Of a stretch of DNA of 64,000 nt, positions 16,348-28,100 are shown in pieces. The position numbers and the translations under genes were made by a program. The number at the start of each line of letters is the position of its first letter. The stretch's first letter is position 1. The notes under the pieces were generated by a model. That model worked only from the letters and a program-made list of their open reading frames with translations, was not told the origin of the DNA and ran no database searches. Location of the stretch: positions 28,901-92,900 of the forward strand of contig JADJTX010000019.1 of NCBI GenBank assembly GCA_016710985.1. The letters run 5' to 3'. The DNA is from Ignavibacteria bacterium. Its GTDB lineage: Bacteria > Bacteroidota > Ignavibacteria > Tepidaquicellales > Tepidaquicellaceae.

Positions 16348-19300
16348 TAAATTGAATTTTTATATGGTATTGAAATGACAATTATTGTTCCCTTTGTCTT
16401 AGCTGATTCTATGACAAGTTCTCCTTTGTATAATTTAACTCTTTCTTCTATGCCAGTTAGTCCTAATCCGTCAATTCTGTTTTTCGAAATTCCCTTTCCG
16501 TTGTCCCATACTGTGATCGTTAATGTTCTGTTATCTTTGAGTATGTTCAATGATGCTTCTGTTGCCCCTGAATGTTTTATGATATTATTAGTGCATTCCT
16601 GAATTATCCTGAATATATTGATTCTTAATTCAACCGGCTGTATGTCATCTATGTTCTCAACTGCTTCAGTAAAGCTGATCCCCGTTGAGCCTGCAACATG
16701 CTTTACGACGGACTTTATCGCCTTGGTCAAGCCAAGCTTTTCAAGTATCTGAGGATGCAGATGATTTGAGATGGACCTTACATCGTTCAAAGTTTGTGAA
16801 GACAGCTCTGAAATTTCATTCAGTATTTTTTTCATTTCCGGATCGGCAATTCTTTTCATGCCTAACTCAGCTTTATTCTTTGTGATCAGAATGTCATGGG
16901 CTATCGAATCATGCAGCTCTTTTGAAATTCTTTTCCGCTCACTTTCTTCCCTGTCAATTAAGCTCTTTGAAAATTCTTCCTGCGCTTTTTTCTCCTGCTC
17001 GATCTTTGCGAGCTTCTGACGGTAAGTATATCCTGTCGCTCCGGCTACTGATAGAGCACCGAGGGACTTAAACCACCATGTTTTCCAGAATGGAGGCGTA
17101 ATCTTTATTTTAACCGAAGCGCCTTCTTCATTCCATATACCGTCATTATTTGAACCCCTGACTCTGAAAACGTAATCTCCGGGTTCGAGATTAGTGTATG
17201 TAGCAAACCTTCTTGTTCCGCTGTAAATCCATTCTTTATCGAAGCCTTCCATCATATATGCATATTGGTTCTTCAGCGGATTGTTGTAGATCAAAGCGGC
17301 AAACTCAAATGAAAAAACACTCTCGCGGTAAGACAGTACTATTTCTTTTGTTTCTGTTATGTTTAATTTTAAAAAAGAATTTGTCAGCGAATTCTTAACC
17401 GGATGATTAAAGATCTGAAAATCTGTTATTACAATTTCCGGAACGTATGGATTATCCTTGATCTCATTCGGTTTGAAATAATTAAATCCGTTCACGCCTC
17501 CGAAATATAACGTACCGTTCGAAGCTTTATAATAAGCGTATTCATTAAATTCATTGCTTTGCAGTCCGTCATCCGAATCAAAATTCCGGAATGTTTCTGC
17601 CATTGTGTCAAATTTTGATATTCCTTTGTTTGTACTGAGCCATAAAATTCCGGGCTCAGCTTCCACAATACCGTTTATGTCATTGTTCGGAAGCCCGCTT
17701 TTAATAGAATAATTATGAAATGAATCTTCGGTTTTATTATATTTATTCAGTCCGCCGTTCCTTGTCCCGATCCATAGATTTTTCCTGCTGTCTTCAGCTA
17801 TCACTGTAATATAGTTATCACTGATGCTTTTATTGTCCGGAGAATCTGCTCTGTATATTTTAACATCATTATTTTTTAAATTAATTTTTTTTAGTCCCTG
17901 ATTGATTGTTCCTGCCCAGAGAAAATTATTGGAATCTATAAGCATGCACTTCACAGAATCACTTATTCCGGATTGAGAGCTTTCCGGCATAAATGGGGTA
18001 AATTTATTTTCTGCTGTATCAAACACAAATATCCCTGAGCCGGTTGTCCCGACTAATAAATACCTGCTTTCCTTATCAGGAAAATTTATTATGCAGGATA
18101 CTTCATTATATTTTGAATCGGGTAATTTAAAATTTTGAAAGGTATCGTTCTTATAACAGTATCTGTTAATTCCTTCTGATGAGACTCCTATCCAGAGGTC
18201 GGATACTTTATCCAGTATACTGAAGACGGAGATTCCTTTTAAAGAATTTTCATTTTTTTTGTTATCTCTGAAATTTTCTGTATTGCCTTCTTTATTGCTG
18301 ATTCTGAAAAGTCCATCGCCATGAGTTCCGATCCATAAGTTATGAAAAACGTCTTCTGAAAATGCAGTGATCTTATCTGAAAATACTTTGCTCTTTTCAT
18401 CCAAGACTTCTTTGACATGATAAAACTTTTTTTGCTCGCAGTCAGCTCTGCATACGCCGCCAGCAAAAGTTCCGACCCAGGTTACATTGGAAGAGTCATT
18501 AAAAAGCTTTAATATCCTGTCATTGCTGACGGATGCATTGTCTGTTTTACTGAATCTGAAGTTTTGAAAATTACCATGCCTTCTGTCATAAAATAATATC
18601 CCGTTGTTCCTTGTACCTATCCATAAATTTTCATTCTTATCTTCAGTTATGCACTGGATCATACTTTCCCTTAATAATTCGCTGCCTTCTGTCAACTCCT
18701 CAAAGTCCGTAATTTTTTTTGATTTCAAATCAAAGGTCTTCAAACCTTTCCCGGTTGATATAAGCAGATTATTACGGCTGTCCTTATAAATGCTGTATAC
18801 TCTGTTCTGTATTTCACCGGCATCTTTTAAATCAGTTATTTTATAATTTTCAAAAACCATTTTCTTCTCATCAAAAATACTGATGCCTTTTTCTCTTGTA
18901 CCGATTCTGATAAGATCGTCTTCATCTATATAAAGACATAAAATTCTTTCACAGGGCAGTGAATTGGCTTCTTTAACATTCTCATTAAAGTGTTTAACTA
19001 TGCCTGAGGCGGTTTCATATTTGATCAGACCTTCGTATGTTCCGATCCATAAATTTCCCTTTGAGTCTTCTGCTATTGAAGTTATCTGCAAAGCAGGATG
19101 ATCGCTTTTGAGCTTATCTCTGATGTTAAAACAAGAGAAATTATCCTGCCTGTTGTTATAGGTTGAAATTGTATCTGCATAAGATGCTATCCACAGCTTT
19201 CCGCTTTTATCCGTATAAAGATCCTGAACGGAATTATATTTCAGGCTTGAAGGATCAAGCGGGTCATTCAGATATGTTCGTAAGTTATATCCGTCATACC

Positions 19301-19412
19301 TGTTTAATCCCTGTTGTGTGCCAAGCCAGATGAATCCTTTAGAATCCTGACTTATTGTTTCGACAACGCTCTGACTCAAGCCCTGTTCTAGAGATATTCT
19401 TTCAAACTTCAT
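16347..19412 (-). CDS. Reg_prop propeller sensor histidine kinase (HK2)
   Basis: A 1021-residue kinase with the same plan as HK1. Reg_prop blades begin at residue 1 (FERISLEQGLSQSVVETISQ; WLGTQQGLNRYDGY) and run to about 610. Y_Y_Y lies at about 690-760 (YAYMMEGFDKEWIYSGTR, FRVRGSNNDGIWNEEG), the membrane helix near 770-790, and HisKA_3 has RKRISKELHDSIAHD with H at about 834. The HATPase has WDNGKGIS and GLGLTGIEERV. An in-frame TAA lies two codons before the ATG, so no signal peptide can be added. The stop overlaps the RR2 start. It phosphorylates itself and then RR2, by family analogy; the stimulus is unknown. Confidence 0.92.
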   Translation of the reverse strand: MKFERISLEQGLSQSVVETISQDSKGFIWLGTQQGLNRYDGYNLRTYLNDPLDPSSLKYNSVQDLYTDKSGKLWIASYADTISTYNNRQDNFSCFNIRDKLKSDHPALQITSIAEDSKGNLWIGTYEGLIKYETASGIVKHFNENVKEANSLPCERILCLYIDEDDLIRIGTREKGISIFDEKKMVFENYKITDLKDAGEIQNRVYSIYKDSRNNLLISTGKGLKTFDLKSKKITDFEELTEGSELLRESMIQCITEDKNENLWIGTRNNGILFYDRRHGNFQNFRFSKTDNASVSNDRILKLFNDSSNVTWVGTFAGGVCRADCEQKKFYHVKEVLDEKSKVFSDKITAFSEDVFHNLWIGTHGDGLFRISNKEGNTENFRDNKKNENSLKGISVFSILDKVSDLWIGVSSEGINRYCYKNDTFQNFKLPDSKYNEVSCIINFPDKESRYLLVGTTGSGIFVFDTAENKFTPFMPESSQSGISDSVKCMLIDSNNFLWAGTINQGLKKINLKNNDVKIYRADSPDNKSISDNYITVIAEDSRKNLWIGTRNGGLNKYNKTEDSFHNYSIKSGLPNNDINGIVEAEPGILWLSTNKGISKFDTMAETFRNFDSDDGLQSNEFNEYAYYKASNGTLYFGGVNGFNYFKPNEIKDNPYVPEIVITDFQIFNHPVKNSLTNSFLKLNITETKEIVLSYRESVFSFEFAALIYNNPLKNQYAYMMEGFDKEWIYSGTRRFATYTNLEPGDYVFRVRGSNNDGIWNEEGASVKIKITPPFWKTWWFKSLGALSVAGATGYTYRQKLAKIEQEKKAQEEFSKSLIDREESERKRISKELHDSIAHDILITKNKAELGMKRIADPEMKKILNEISELSSQTLNDVRSISNHLHPQILEKLGLTKAIKSVVKHVAGSTGISFTEAVENIDDIQPVELRINIFRIIQECTNNIIKHSGATEASLNILKDNRTLTITVWDNGKGISKNRIDGLGLTGIEERVKLYKGELVIESAKTKGTIIVISIPYKNSI

Positions 19413-19538
19413 ATTTTACTCTACTGAATCCAACGGCTGTTATTAAATTCTGTTAAAAATGATTTCTTAATTATGATTAAAAATAATTGAACATTTCAAT
19501 ACTGATATCTGAATCATATATTGGATTTTCAATCCCGG

Positions 19539-20090
19539 TTATTTTCCTTCACAGTTTTCAAGCTTATCAATCAGATTACTGTTAACTTTAATTAAATAAT
19601 TATTGATCATTTCCTGCTGGCTAATTAGTTTCCTCATTTTGATAAGTCCGTTTTGCTCAAAGTCCATCAGGTCTTCAAGTTCTTTTCCGGTCAGTGATTC
19701 CTTATTGTCTTTATGCATGAGATAAAAATTTAGTTGCTCTGTCTCTTTAGCTCTTATAAGTGATAAACAAATGCTTACCTGATTAAAAAATCTTAAACAG
19801 TTCCGGCTCAGGTTGTCAGTTGTAGATTGAGTAGTATCAAAGAATACATCTCCCTGAACTCCCAGACATTCAGCGCATAGATTAAAATCAACGTTGCATA
19901 AAATATCGGGATGTTGTGATAAGTAAACTTTAAGATCCTCACATGTCATGGAAGCTGTGTCAGATGGCGCAATTTTGTTACCTGTAACCTTAGTGAACAT
20001 TGAGTCGTTTTGAGAAAAAACTGTTACATTTGATGCTGCAAAAAATATTAACAGCAGCAGCACTCTCATCCGGATTTTCTTTGCATTCAT
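19539..20090 (-). CDS. secreted Cys-containing protein, unknown
   Basis: A 183-residue protein with signal peptide MNAKKIRMRVLLLLIFFAASNVTVFS. GGAGAACAAAAA precedes the ATG. The mature part has a cluster of cysteines (TCEDLKVYL, ILCNVDFNLCAECLGVQGD, NCLRFFNQVSICLSL, NCEGK) and a helical C-terminal half. It was not recognised as a known family. It lies between the RR3 stop and HK2 start on the same strand, so it may belong to the two-component array, for example as a periplasmic accessory protein; that is inference. Confidence 0.65.
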   Translation of the reverse strand: MNAKKIRMRVLLLLIFFAASNVTVFSQNDSMFTKVTGNKIAPSDTASMTCEDLKVYLSQHPDILCNVDFNLCAECLGVQGDVFFDTTQSTTDNLSRNCLRFFNQVSICLSLIRAKETEQLNFYLMHKDNKESLTGKELEDLMDFEQNGLIKMRKLISQQEMINNYLIKVNSNLIDKLENCEGK

Positions 20091-20414
20091 TTTTTGTTCT
20101 CCTTTACACAGCTATTTCAGTCATACTGTTAATGGAATATCCTGAACAACTGTATTGTTTTAGTTTTATAATAATTAAAGAATTTTAAATATTAGTTGAA
20201 TCCCCTGAAGAGTTGTTCAATCAATTTAAATTTCATAAAAATAATTAAATTAACATTTAAAAAATGCAGTTTAATTACTAAGTCTTCTGCAAATATCATT
20301 ATTCATATTTACAGAATAAATGAGTGTAAACACTTATATTAAAATGACGGGTAATAACGGAAGGGTTTGTTAATGATTAGATTTGAAATTATTCTTGTGT
20401 ATAAAATTGAATAC
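20091..20414. other. intergenic gap with operator-like palindrome
   Basis: 324 bp between RR3 and the secreted protein. The only structure seen is TGAGTGTAAACACTTA at 20321-20336, matching 15 of 16 bases of the palindrome core at 5714-5729. It lies 230 bp upstream of the start at 20090. No gene or RNA was recognised. Confidence 0.5.
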
Positions 20415-21074
20415 CTACAATAAACTCCTGTTTTTTATTGCGTACTTAATCAGGCTGTTTGATCCTGCAATCTTCAATTTATGACTAATATTCGTTCTGT
20501 GATTTTCGACTGTTTTGAAACTGATAAAAAGTTCGTCACCTATATCTTTGCTTGTTTTTCCTTCAGCTATAAGTTTCAGAACATTTAATTCTGTTTTTGT
20601 TAATTCCTTTAATTCAGGGTTATCATTTTCCAGTTTCTTCAATCTGTCTTTCCTGTTAACAAGAAAATTTGATACTGAAGGACTTATATAATAATTACCT
20701 TCTGCAACTTTTCGTATACATTCTTTAATTTCATTCACAGCACTATCCTTCAATATGTATCCGCTTATTCCCAGACTCATGGCTTTATCAAAAATATCTT
20801 CCGAGGCAAATACAGTTAAAAAAATTATCTTAATTTCGATCTTTAATTTATTCAGGGTTTTCAGAACCTGAATACCGGACATCTTTGGCATATCAATATC
20901 CAGCACTGCTATCATCGGCTTTAATCCGGTGATAAGCTCCATTGCAGCTTCACCATTTTCAGCTTCACCAATAATTTCTATCAAAGAGTCTTCTTCAATC
21001 AGCTTTCTTAACCCATTCCTGAAAATAGGATGGTCATCTGCTATGATGATCTTAATTGTTTTGTTTTCTGACAT
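20415..21074 (-). CDS. NarL/FixJ-family response regulator (RR3)
   Basis: A 219-residue regulator. I chose the ATG at 21074 (MSENKTIKIIIADDHPIFRN) because it aligns with RR1 and RR2; the frame stays open to 21152 but those 26 residues do not belong to the receiver fold. The phospho-acceptor is D59 in VLDIDMPKMSG and the output domain is a LuxR helix-turn-helix (LTKTELNVLKLIAEGKTSKDI, TVENHRTNISHKLKI). It follows HK3 on the same strand with a gap of about 120 bp. It ends KYAIKNRSLL like RR1. Confidence 0.93.
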   Translation of the reverse strand: MSENKTIKIIIADDHPIFRNGLRKLIEEDSLIEIIGEAENGEAAMELITGLKPMIAVLDIDMPKMSGIQVLKTLNKLKIEIKIIFLTVFASEDIFDKAMSLGISGYILKDSAVNEIKECIRKVAEGNYYISPSVSNFLVNRKDRLKKLENDNPELKELTKTELNVLKLIAEGKTSKDIGDELFISFKTVENHRTNISHKLKIAGSNSLIKYAIKNRSLL

Positions 21075-21194
21075 GATAATTAATTTATTTTTTATTAGTA
21101 AACCGTCTGACCGTTTGATGAAATTAAAAAAGCGTTTTTGTGTTCTCTGCATTCATAGAACCAAAAAATTACTCAAACAAAGAGGTCTGATGGA

Positions 21195-24100
21195 TTACTT
21201 TATTTCAACCGGATTGTTTACAATCGGAACAGATATTCTAAGCACTGTCCCGCTATTCTCTTCCGATTCAACTTTAAATTCTCCCTTTAGTATTTTCACT
21301 CTCTCTGCTATTCCCGACAATCCAAATCCGTATTTACCTTCATCAGAAGATTTACGCGAATCTAATCCTATTCCATTATCCGAAATTGATATAATGATCT
21401 GATTCTCAAGCCGAACTACTTTTAATTCAGCTTCTGTTGCTTTGGAATGTTTAATGATATTATTTATAGCTTCCTGTATGACTCTGTATAAATTTATTTC
21501 ACCTTCCTTTGATATGACATCATCTACATTATCAACTTTAACACTAAATTCAATATGACTTGCCCTTGAAACATCATTGATAATTGATTCAATTGCTTCT
21601 GAAAATCCAAGGCGTTCGAGCTGATGAGGATGTAAGTTATATGAAATTCCTCTGACATCGTTTATTGTTTCTGATGACATATCGGAAATTTCATTCAATG
21701 CGTTTTTCAGATTTTCATTATCATCCGGATTTCTTAATGCGAGCAATGCTTTACTCTTTGTCAGTAAAATGTCATGTGCAATAGTATCGTGAAGCGAAGA
21801 TGCTATTCTCTTTCTTTCTTCTTCCTGAGATTCAATAAGTCTTCTTGAAAATTCTTCCTGAGCTGTCTTTTCTCTTCTAAGTTTATTAACCCGCTTTTTG
21901 TAACCGAATCCTGCAGTCAAAAATATTAACGCAGCCCCGCATGACTTAAACCACCACGTCTGCCACCAGGGAGGGATAATGATTAGTTTGACGGAAGCTC
22001 CTTCTTCATTCCACAATCCGTCGTTATTCGAACCTTTCACTTTGAAAGTATATTCTCCCGGGTCTAAGTTAGTATAGGTTACATTTCTTCTCGTCCCGCA
22101 GTAAACCCAGTCTTTGTCGAAACCTTCCATCATGTAAGCGTATTGATTCTTTGAAGGATTATTGTAGATCAATGCTGCGAATTCAAATGAGATGACGTTA
22201 TCTTTGTAGGATAAAGTTATATCTTTTGCAGCTGTAATATTTTTTTTAAGAAAAGGATTTTCGGGAGAGGGATTTACTGATTCGTTAAGGATTTGAAAAT
22301 CTGTTAAGACAATATTGGGAATGTAAGGATTGTCTTTTATTTCAGAGGGATTGAAATAAATTAAGCCATATTTGCTTCCAAAATATAAAGTCCCGTCTTT
22401 ATCTTTAACGCAAATACTTGAAGGACCATAGTTATAAAAACTTACATCATCATTTAATTTGTAGAGGACTGCTCTTTCTTTTTCCGGGTCAAACTTATAC
22501 AGACCTTCATTTGATCCAATCCAGAGAAATCTATTATTGTCTTCCAAAATGGATGAGCAATAACCGGTTAGTCCATTTTTTATACCATACCTTACAAATT
22601 TTTTTTTAGAATAGTCAAATTTGTTAATTCCTTCCGAACCAGTTCCAATCCATAAACTACCGTTACTGTCTTCAGTAATTGCAGTTACTTGATTATCACT
22701 AATACTATTGCTGTCATTTTTATCATTTTTATAAATTCTCAGGACATTTTCCTCAAAATTGTATTCAAATAATCCTTCAGTAAAAGTTCCAATCCATAGT
22801 ATTCCTTTTTTATCAATATGCAATGTATGTACATAAGAAGAATTTTTAAAACCATTCAACAAGTTACTATACTTTGTCTTCAAGTCAATAAATTTTTTTT
22901 CAATTAGGTCGAAAAAAACTATATTCCCTCCCGTTGAGCCAATTATAAGTTTATTTTCATGCAATACTGCATATTCAGAAAACATAGAATGACTGTAAAT
23001 TTTTAAAGACTGAGTATTTAGATTAAATTCAAAGATGCTTTTATTTGCTATATACCATACTGCGTCTCCAATCTTAAATATCGCTATGCACTTACTTCTT
23101 TCTATTAGTTTTTCTTTTTCCGGATTTGAGCTCTTTAGTTCTCTGCATTTGCTAAAAGCAATACATCCATACTTATCTTTTGCTAATTCATAAAAGGCTT
23201 CTTCACCCGGGGCACCAATCAGAATTACTCCGGTTGTATCAGTGAAAATAGAAGATACTATCTTATTGTTAGTACCTCTTTCATTTTGAAAAAAATCCGA
23301 TATTCTAAAAAAATTTCCAGATTCCAAATTACGTTTATAAATTCCATTTCCCCATGTCCCTATCCATAGTACATTTGATCTATCAACAAATAACCTATAT
23401 AACGATTCGTGAGGGAAGCCATTTGAAGATCTAAATTTATTACACTTTTTCTTTATCAAATTTAGCCAAGCCGGTCATTCCCTTTATATCCCAAGTAATT
23501 CCAATCCATAAATTGCTATTCATATCTTCATAAATAGTTTCGATGTCTCCACTATAATTTTTATCCCTCCACAAAGAAAATTTTTTGAAACTCCCTGACT
23601 CCCTGTTAAATAAGTTTAAATTATTTGCTCCAATCCAAATATCATTATTTTTGTCTTTAAAAATAAATGATATCCGATTACTCCCAATACAAGTCTGATT
23701 TACAGAATCATATGTGTAATTGATAAGAGTATTTTTCAATTTATCAAACACAAACAGACCGTAACCTTTTGTACCGATAATAATTATATTTTCATCAATT
23801 AGTTTTATGCAGGATATGTTCTTTAATGAAGTAAACTTTAAGTATTCATTTTGACTATGATCCCGGATTTTATTTTCTTTTCTGTCAAAAACTTTCATTC
23901 CATCCCTATCTGTACCTATTAATATATCTCCATTGCTGTCTTCTTCTAATGAGATAATATTATTGTAATCATTTAATTCACCGGAGTCCATACGTATGAA
24001 TTTTTCTTTTTCTCTGTTAAATTTTAAAAGTATACCGTTTTTGTCCTCCGACCCATAGAATTCCCTCCTTGTCCAAACAAAAAGAGTTAAAAGCAATTTG

Positions 24101-24316
24101 GGTAAAATCTTCCCCGTTTTCATATTTAGCTTTGCTAAATTTATACCCGTCATATTTAATTAATCCAAGAGCAGTAGCAAACCACAAAAATCCATCATTA
24201 TCCTGAATAATTGCAAATACATAATCAGAACTTCCAATGTCAAGACTCAATTTTTCAATTCTTTCATCATTTATATTATTCTGACATAGAGCTGTTACAG
24301 AATTAGTCATTTGCAT
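21195..24316 (-). CDS. Reg_prop propeller sensor histidine kinase HK3 (two frameshifts)
   Basis: Three overlapping frames together give one HK1-like kinase of about 1035 residues. Frame 1 (ATG at 24316) has the first blade (FAIIQDNDGFLWFATALGLI) up to GILWVG near 24050. A one-base shift continues with SEDKNGILLKFNREKEKFIR to LAKFDKEK near 23450. A second shift continues with CNKFRSSNGFPHESLYRLFV through Y_Y_Y (YAYMMEGFDKDWVYCGTR), membrane helix, RKRIASSLHDTIAHD and HATPase (SDNGIGLDSRK, GFGLSGIAERV). Both shifts fall inside conserved blade repeats. It is functional if they are sequencing errors, otherwise a pseudogene. No signal peptide is visible. RR3 follows. Confidence 0.85.
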
Positions 24317-24443
24317 AAATTTTTTAAGCTTACAAAATGTATTTTAAACATCTGATTTATCTAAATCTAAATTTAACAAATTTCAGGAATTAGATTTGGC
24401 TATTGTAATTCTTTTCATTCTATAATTCATATATGTTCAGATC

Positions 24444-24820
24444 TTAACGGGTATTAATATTTTTAATATTGCCCTCTCCCCTTTTCGATTCAATACTCAT
24501 TGTCCCCCCGAGAATCTTCACCCTCTCCGAAATCCCCGACAAACCCAGACTCCCCTTTTTAACATTATCTGCATCAAACCCCTTCCCGTTATCTGAGATC
24601 AAAATAGAAACCGATTCCTTATTATTTGTAATTTTAATTATCGCTTCCGATGAGTTTGAATGTTTAATAATGTTGCTGATGGCTTCCTGAATTATTCTAT
24701 ACACATGAACTTCATATTCTTCCGGAAAGAATTTATCAATGTCCTCTACTACCGGAATGATAATTACCTTTGCTGATTTCGATACTTTCTCAATCATTGA
24801 CCTTATCGCCTTACCTTCCC
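24444..24820 (-). pseudogene. C-terminal remnant of a fifth Reg_prop-type histidine kinase
   Basis: Only the end of the DHp and the HATPase survive: GKAIRSMIEKVSKSAKV, VHVYRIIQEAISNIIKHSNS, SDNGKGFDAD and SLGLSGISERVKILGG. Homology to HK1-HK4 stops abruptly on the N-terminal side at about 24820, where a palindromic repeat begins. The far C-terminus also leaves frame (the shifted frame reads ILKILIPVKI, the expected end). It is a deletion remnant rather than a small gene. Confidence 0.8.
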
Positions 24821-24823
24821 CTC

Positions 24824-24960
24824 CTTCCCAAACCCCAGTTTGGGAAGAGAAGAGTAGTCAATATCAACATTATCCACAATTTTAATTCTTCACATAAAAT
24901 CAAACAGTGCAATATCTGCTAAAGATAACTATGCCTTCCCAAACTGGGGTTTGGGAAGGA
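24824..24960. repeat. short element with 25-bp inverted ends, at the kinase break point
   Basis: CTTCCCAAACCCCAGTTTGG near 24827 and CCTTCCCAAACTGGGGTTTG near 24935 are inverted copies, and each arm is itself almost palindromic (CCCAAAC...GTTTGGG). About 85 bp of AT-rich DNA lies between. The left arm abuts the point where kinase homology is lost. The remaining gap to 25119 carries a 33-bp sequence (24968-25000) that also occurs upstream of HK4 at 28346-28378. Confidence 0.75.
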
Positions 24961-25119
24961 GAGAAAAATATTAACTCATAAAATTTTTAAAATAGATTTT
25001 ATTTATTTTCATTCAATGTAAAATTAATTATTCCAAAATTTCTTTTCAGTGTTGTCCAAACGAATTTAGAACATGTTACATTATTTAAAATTAGATATTT
25101 TTTGAACAATATATCTCCA

Positions 25120-28100
25120 TTAACTTTTATAACCTACCTCTGCCACGCTCTCGCTTGCGGAGGGGGCAAGAGGGAAATTACTAAACGGAATAGAAATTCT
25201 CAGTACTGTCCCGTTATTCTCTTCCGGTTCAATCTTAAGTTCACCTTTTAATATCTTCACTCTCTCAGCTATTCCCGATAATCCAAAGCCGTGCTTATGG
25301 TCCTCAGAAGATTTTTGTCTGAAGCTAATCCTATTCCATTATCCGAAATTGAAACAATAATCTGATTCTCAAGCCGTATAACTTTTAATTCTGCTTCAGT
25401 AGCTTTTGAATGTTTAATAATATTGTTTATACCTTCCTGTATGACTCTGTACAAATTAATTTCGGCTTCTTTGGAAATAACATCATCTACATTATCAACT
25501 TTAACACTAAACTCAATATCACTTGCCCTTGAAACATCTTTAATAATTGATTCAATTGCTTCGGAAAATCCAAGACGTTCGAGCTGATGAGGATGTAAGT
25601 TGTATGAAATTCCTCTAACGTCATTGATTGTTTCTGACGACATATCGGAAATTTCAGTCAATGCGTTTTTTAAATTTTCAATATCATCGGGATTTCTTAA
25701 TGCCAGCAATGCTTTACTCTTTGTAAGTAAAATATCATGTGCGATCGTATCGTGTAATGCAGATGCAATCCTTTTCCTTTCTTCTTCCTGAGATTCGATC
25801 AGTCTTCTTGAAAATTCTTCTTGCGCTGTTTTTTCTTTTTTAAGTTTGCTTACTCTTTTTTTGTAACCGAATCCCACGGTCATAAATATTATAGCTGCTC
25901 CGCAGGACTTAAACCACCATGTCTGCCACCAAGGAGGAGTAATAATTAGTTTCACGGAAGTTCCTTCTTCATTCCATACTCCGTCATTATTTGAACCTTT
26001 GACTCTGAATGTATATTCTCCCGGTTCAATGTCCGTATAGTTTGCAGTTCTAATATTCCCGACATTATTCCATTCCTTATCAATTCCTTCCAGCATATAA
26101 GCATGTTGATTTTTTTCTGGGATAGTATAATCCAGTGCAGCATAGTCAAATGAAAAAAAATTCTCTTTATAAGAAATAGTAATTAACTTTTTTTGGGTAA
26201 TTGATGTATCCAGCTTAACTTCCTTATCGAATACCTTGAAGTTGGTTAACACAATTGTAGGAATGATTTTATTTAACCGGATACTATCCGGATAAAAACT
26301 GGTAAAACCACCATCCCACCCAAAAAACATTTCCCCGTCTTTTGATTTAAAATCAGACTTAGTATTAAAACATTTTCCAGGAATTCCCTCTTTTTCATTG
26401 TAGTTTATAGACGATCCGTTATCAGGATTAAACATACTTAAACTCATTGTGCTTTGAATCCATAGATTTCCGTTATTATCTGACTGCATTCCAAAAAAAA
26501 TTTCATTGTTCTGACCATTCCCGATTGAACAGTGCTTAAAGTTTTTTGTATGTGTATCAAAGTCATACATACCTGCATTGGTTGTTAAAACCCAATAACC
26601 CTTTTTTTTTATGCAAAGAGAAGATACTCTGTCACTATTTATTTTATTTGTGTCATTGGGATTAATTCTGTAAAAAATCACGCTGTCAGTTTTTGGGTCA
26701 ATCATTGCTAATCCCTGATTAGTCCCTATATACATATATCCGTTAACGTCTTGAGAAATGTCATTAATACTTATCTGACCATAATCTTCAAAATCATTTT
26801 CTGCAGTTAAATATTTCTTTTTCAGGTTTCTGTTTTTGTCAAAAACTCTTAAACCTCCATACCACAATCCGAGCCAAAGATTTTCATCTTTATCTTCAAA
26901 AATAACGTGAGTGTTAAAACCTGTTCCATCAAAGTCATAAAAATGAATGAAACTTTCCGTTTCCGGGTCATATTTTTCTAAAGGACCATTTTCATTTTTT
27001 CCTATCCACATATAATTTTTTTTGTCCCTGTAAATACAAAAAATGGAATTATTAAAAAGACTGGTGGTATCATTCGGATTATTCTCAAAGTGACGGATTT
27101 TTTCCTTATTTTTGTTAATAACATCTATTCCATTATTGCTGCCAATCCATATATTTTCCTTAATATCCTCGCCAAAAGATAACAAATTTGATTCATTACT
27201 GTTATAATTTAGCAAATTATCATAATAATTAAATTTCCATTTGTATTTATTATATGTTACAAAACTGGCTTCTTTTGATTTACAGATCCATACAATACCC
27301 ATTTCATCAGTGTAAATAACCTTAATATCTGATAATGCCGGATATTCTTTTTTTCCAATATTTGTAAAAACATTAGTTACAGGGTCAATAATACTAATAC
27401 CCTCAGAAGTTGCAATCCATAAAAGACCTTCTAATCCCTTTGACATCCTAGAAACTTGATCTCCTATTAAGCTATTATTTTTTAAAGAATCATATTTAAA
27501 ACGATGAAACTCTTCTTTTATTTTATCAAATTTGTTAATTCCACTATCCGCTGTTGCGATCCAAATATCTCCATTATTATCTTCAAGAATACTGTTTATG
27601 CGATCTGAACTTAAGCTGTTAGGATTACCAGAACTAAATTGATAATGAGTAAATATTTTACTTACAGGGTTATATTTATATACTCCCCTCGACCATGTTC
27701 CTATCCACAAATCATTATCTTTGTCTTTATACAAAGTCGATGGATTTCTAAAACCTTCAGAATCAAGATCATAGCGTGTAAATTTATCATTTTCTCGATC
27801 GTATTTTTTCAATCCTGTACTGGTTACAATCCATAATTCTTTATTGTTTGAAATGTGAATTGCCATTACATCATTGTATTCGAGAGTAGATTCGTCTTCA
27901 CGATTAAATTTATATATCTTGAATTCTTCTGTGGTTTTGTTAAAACGATTCAAACCACCCAGTGTCCCTATCCATAAGTAATTGTCATCGTCACAAATGC
28001 ACAATAATTTATTTGAACTTATGGATTTAGAGTCATTTCTATTACGAAAGTAGGCTTTAAAATTGTAACCGTCAAACCTGTAAAGACCTACATCAGTTGC

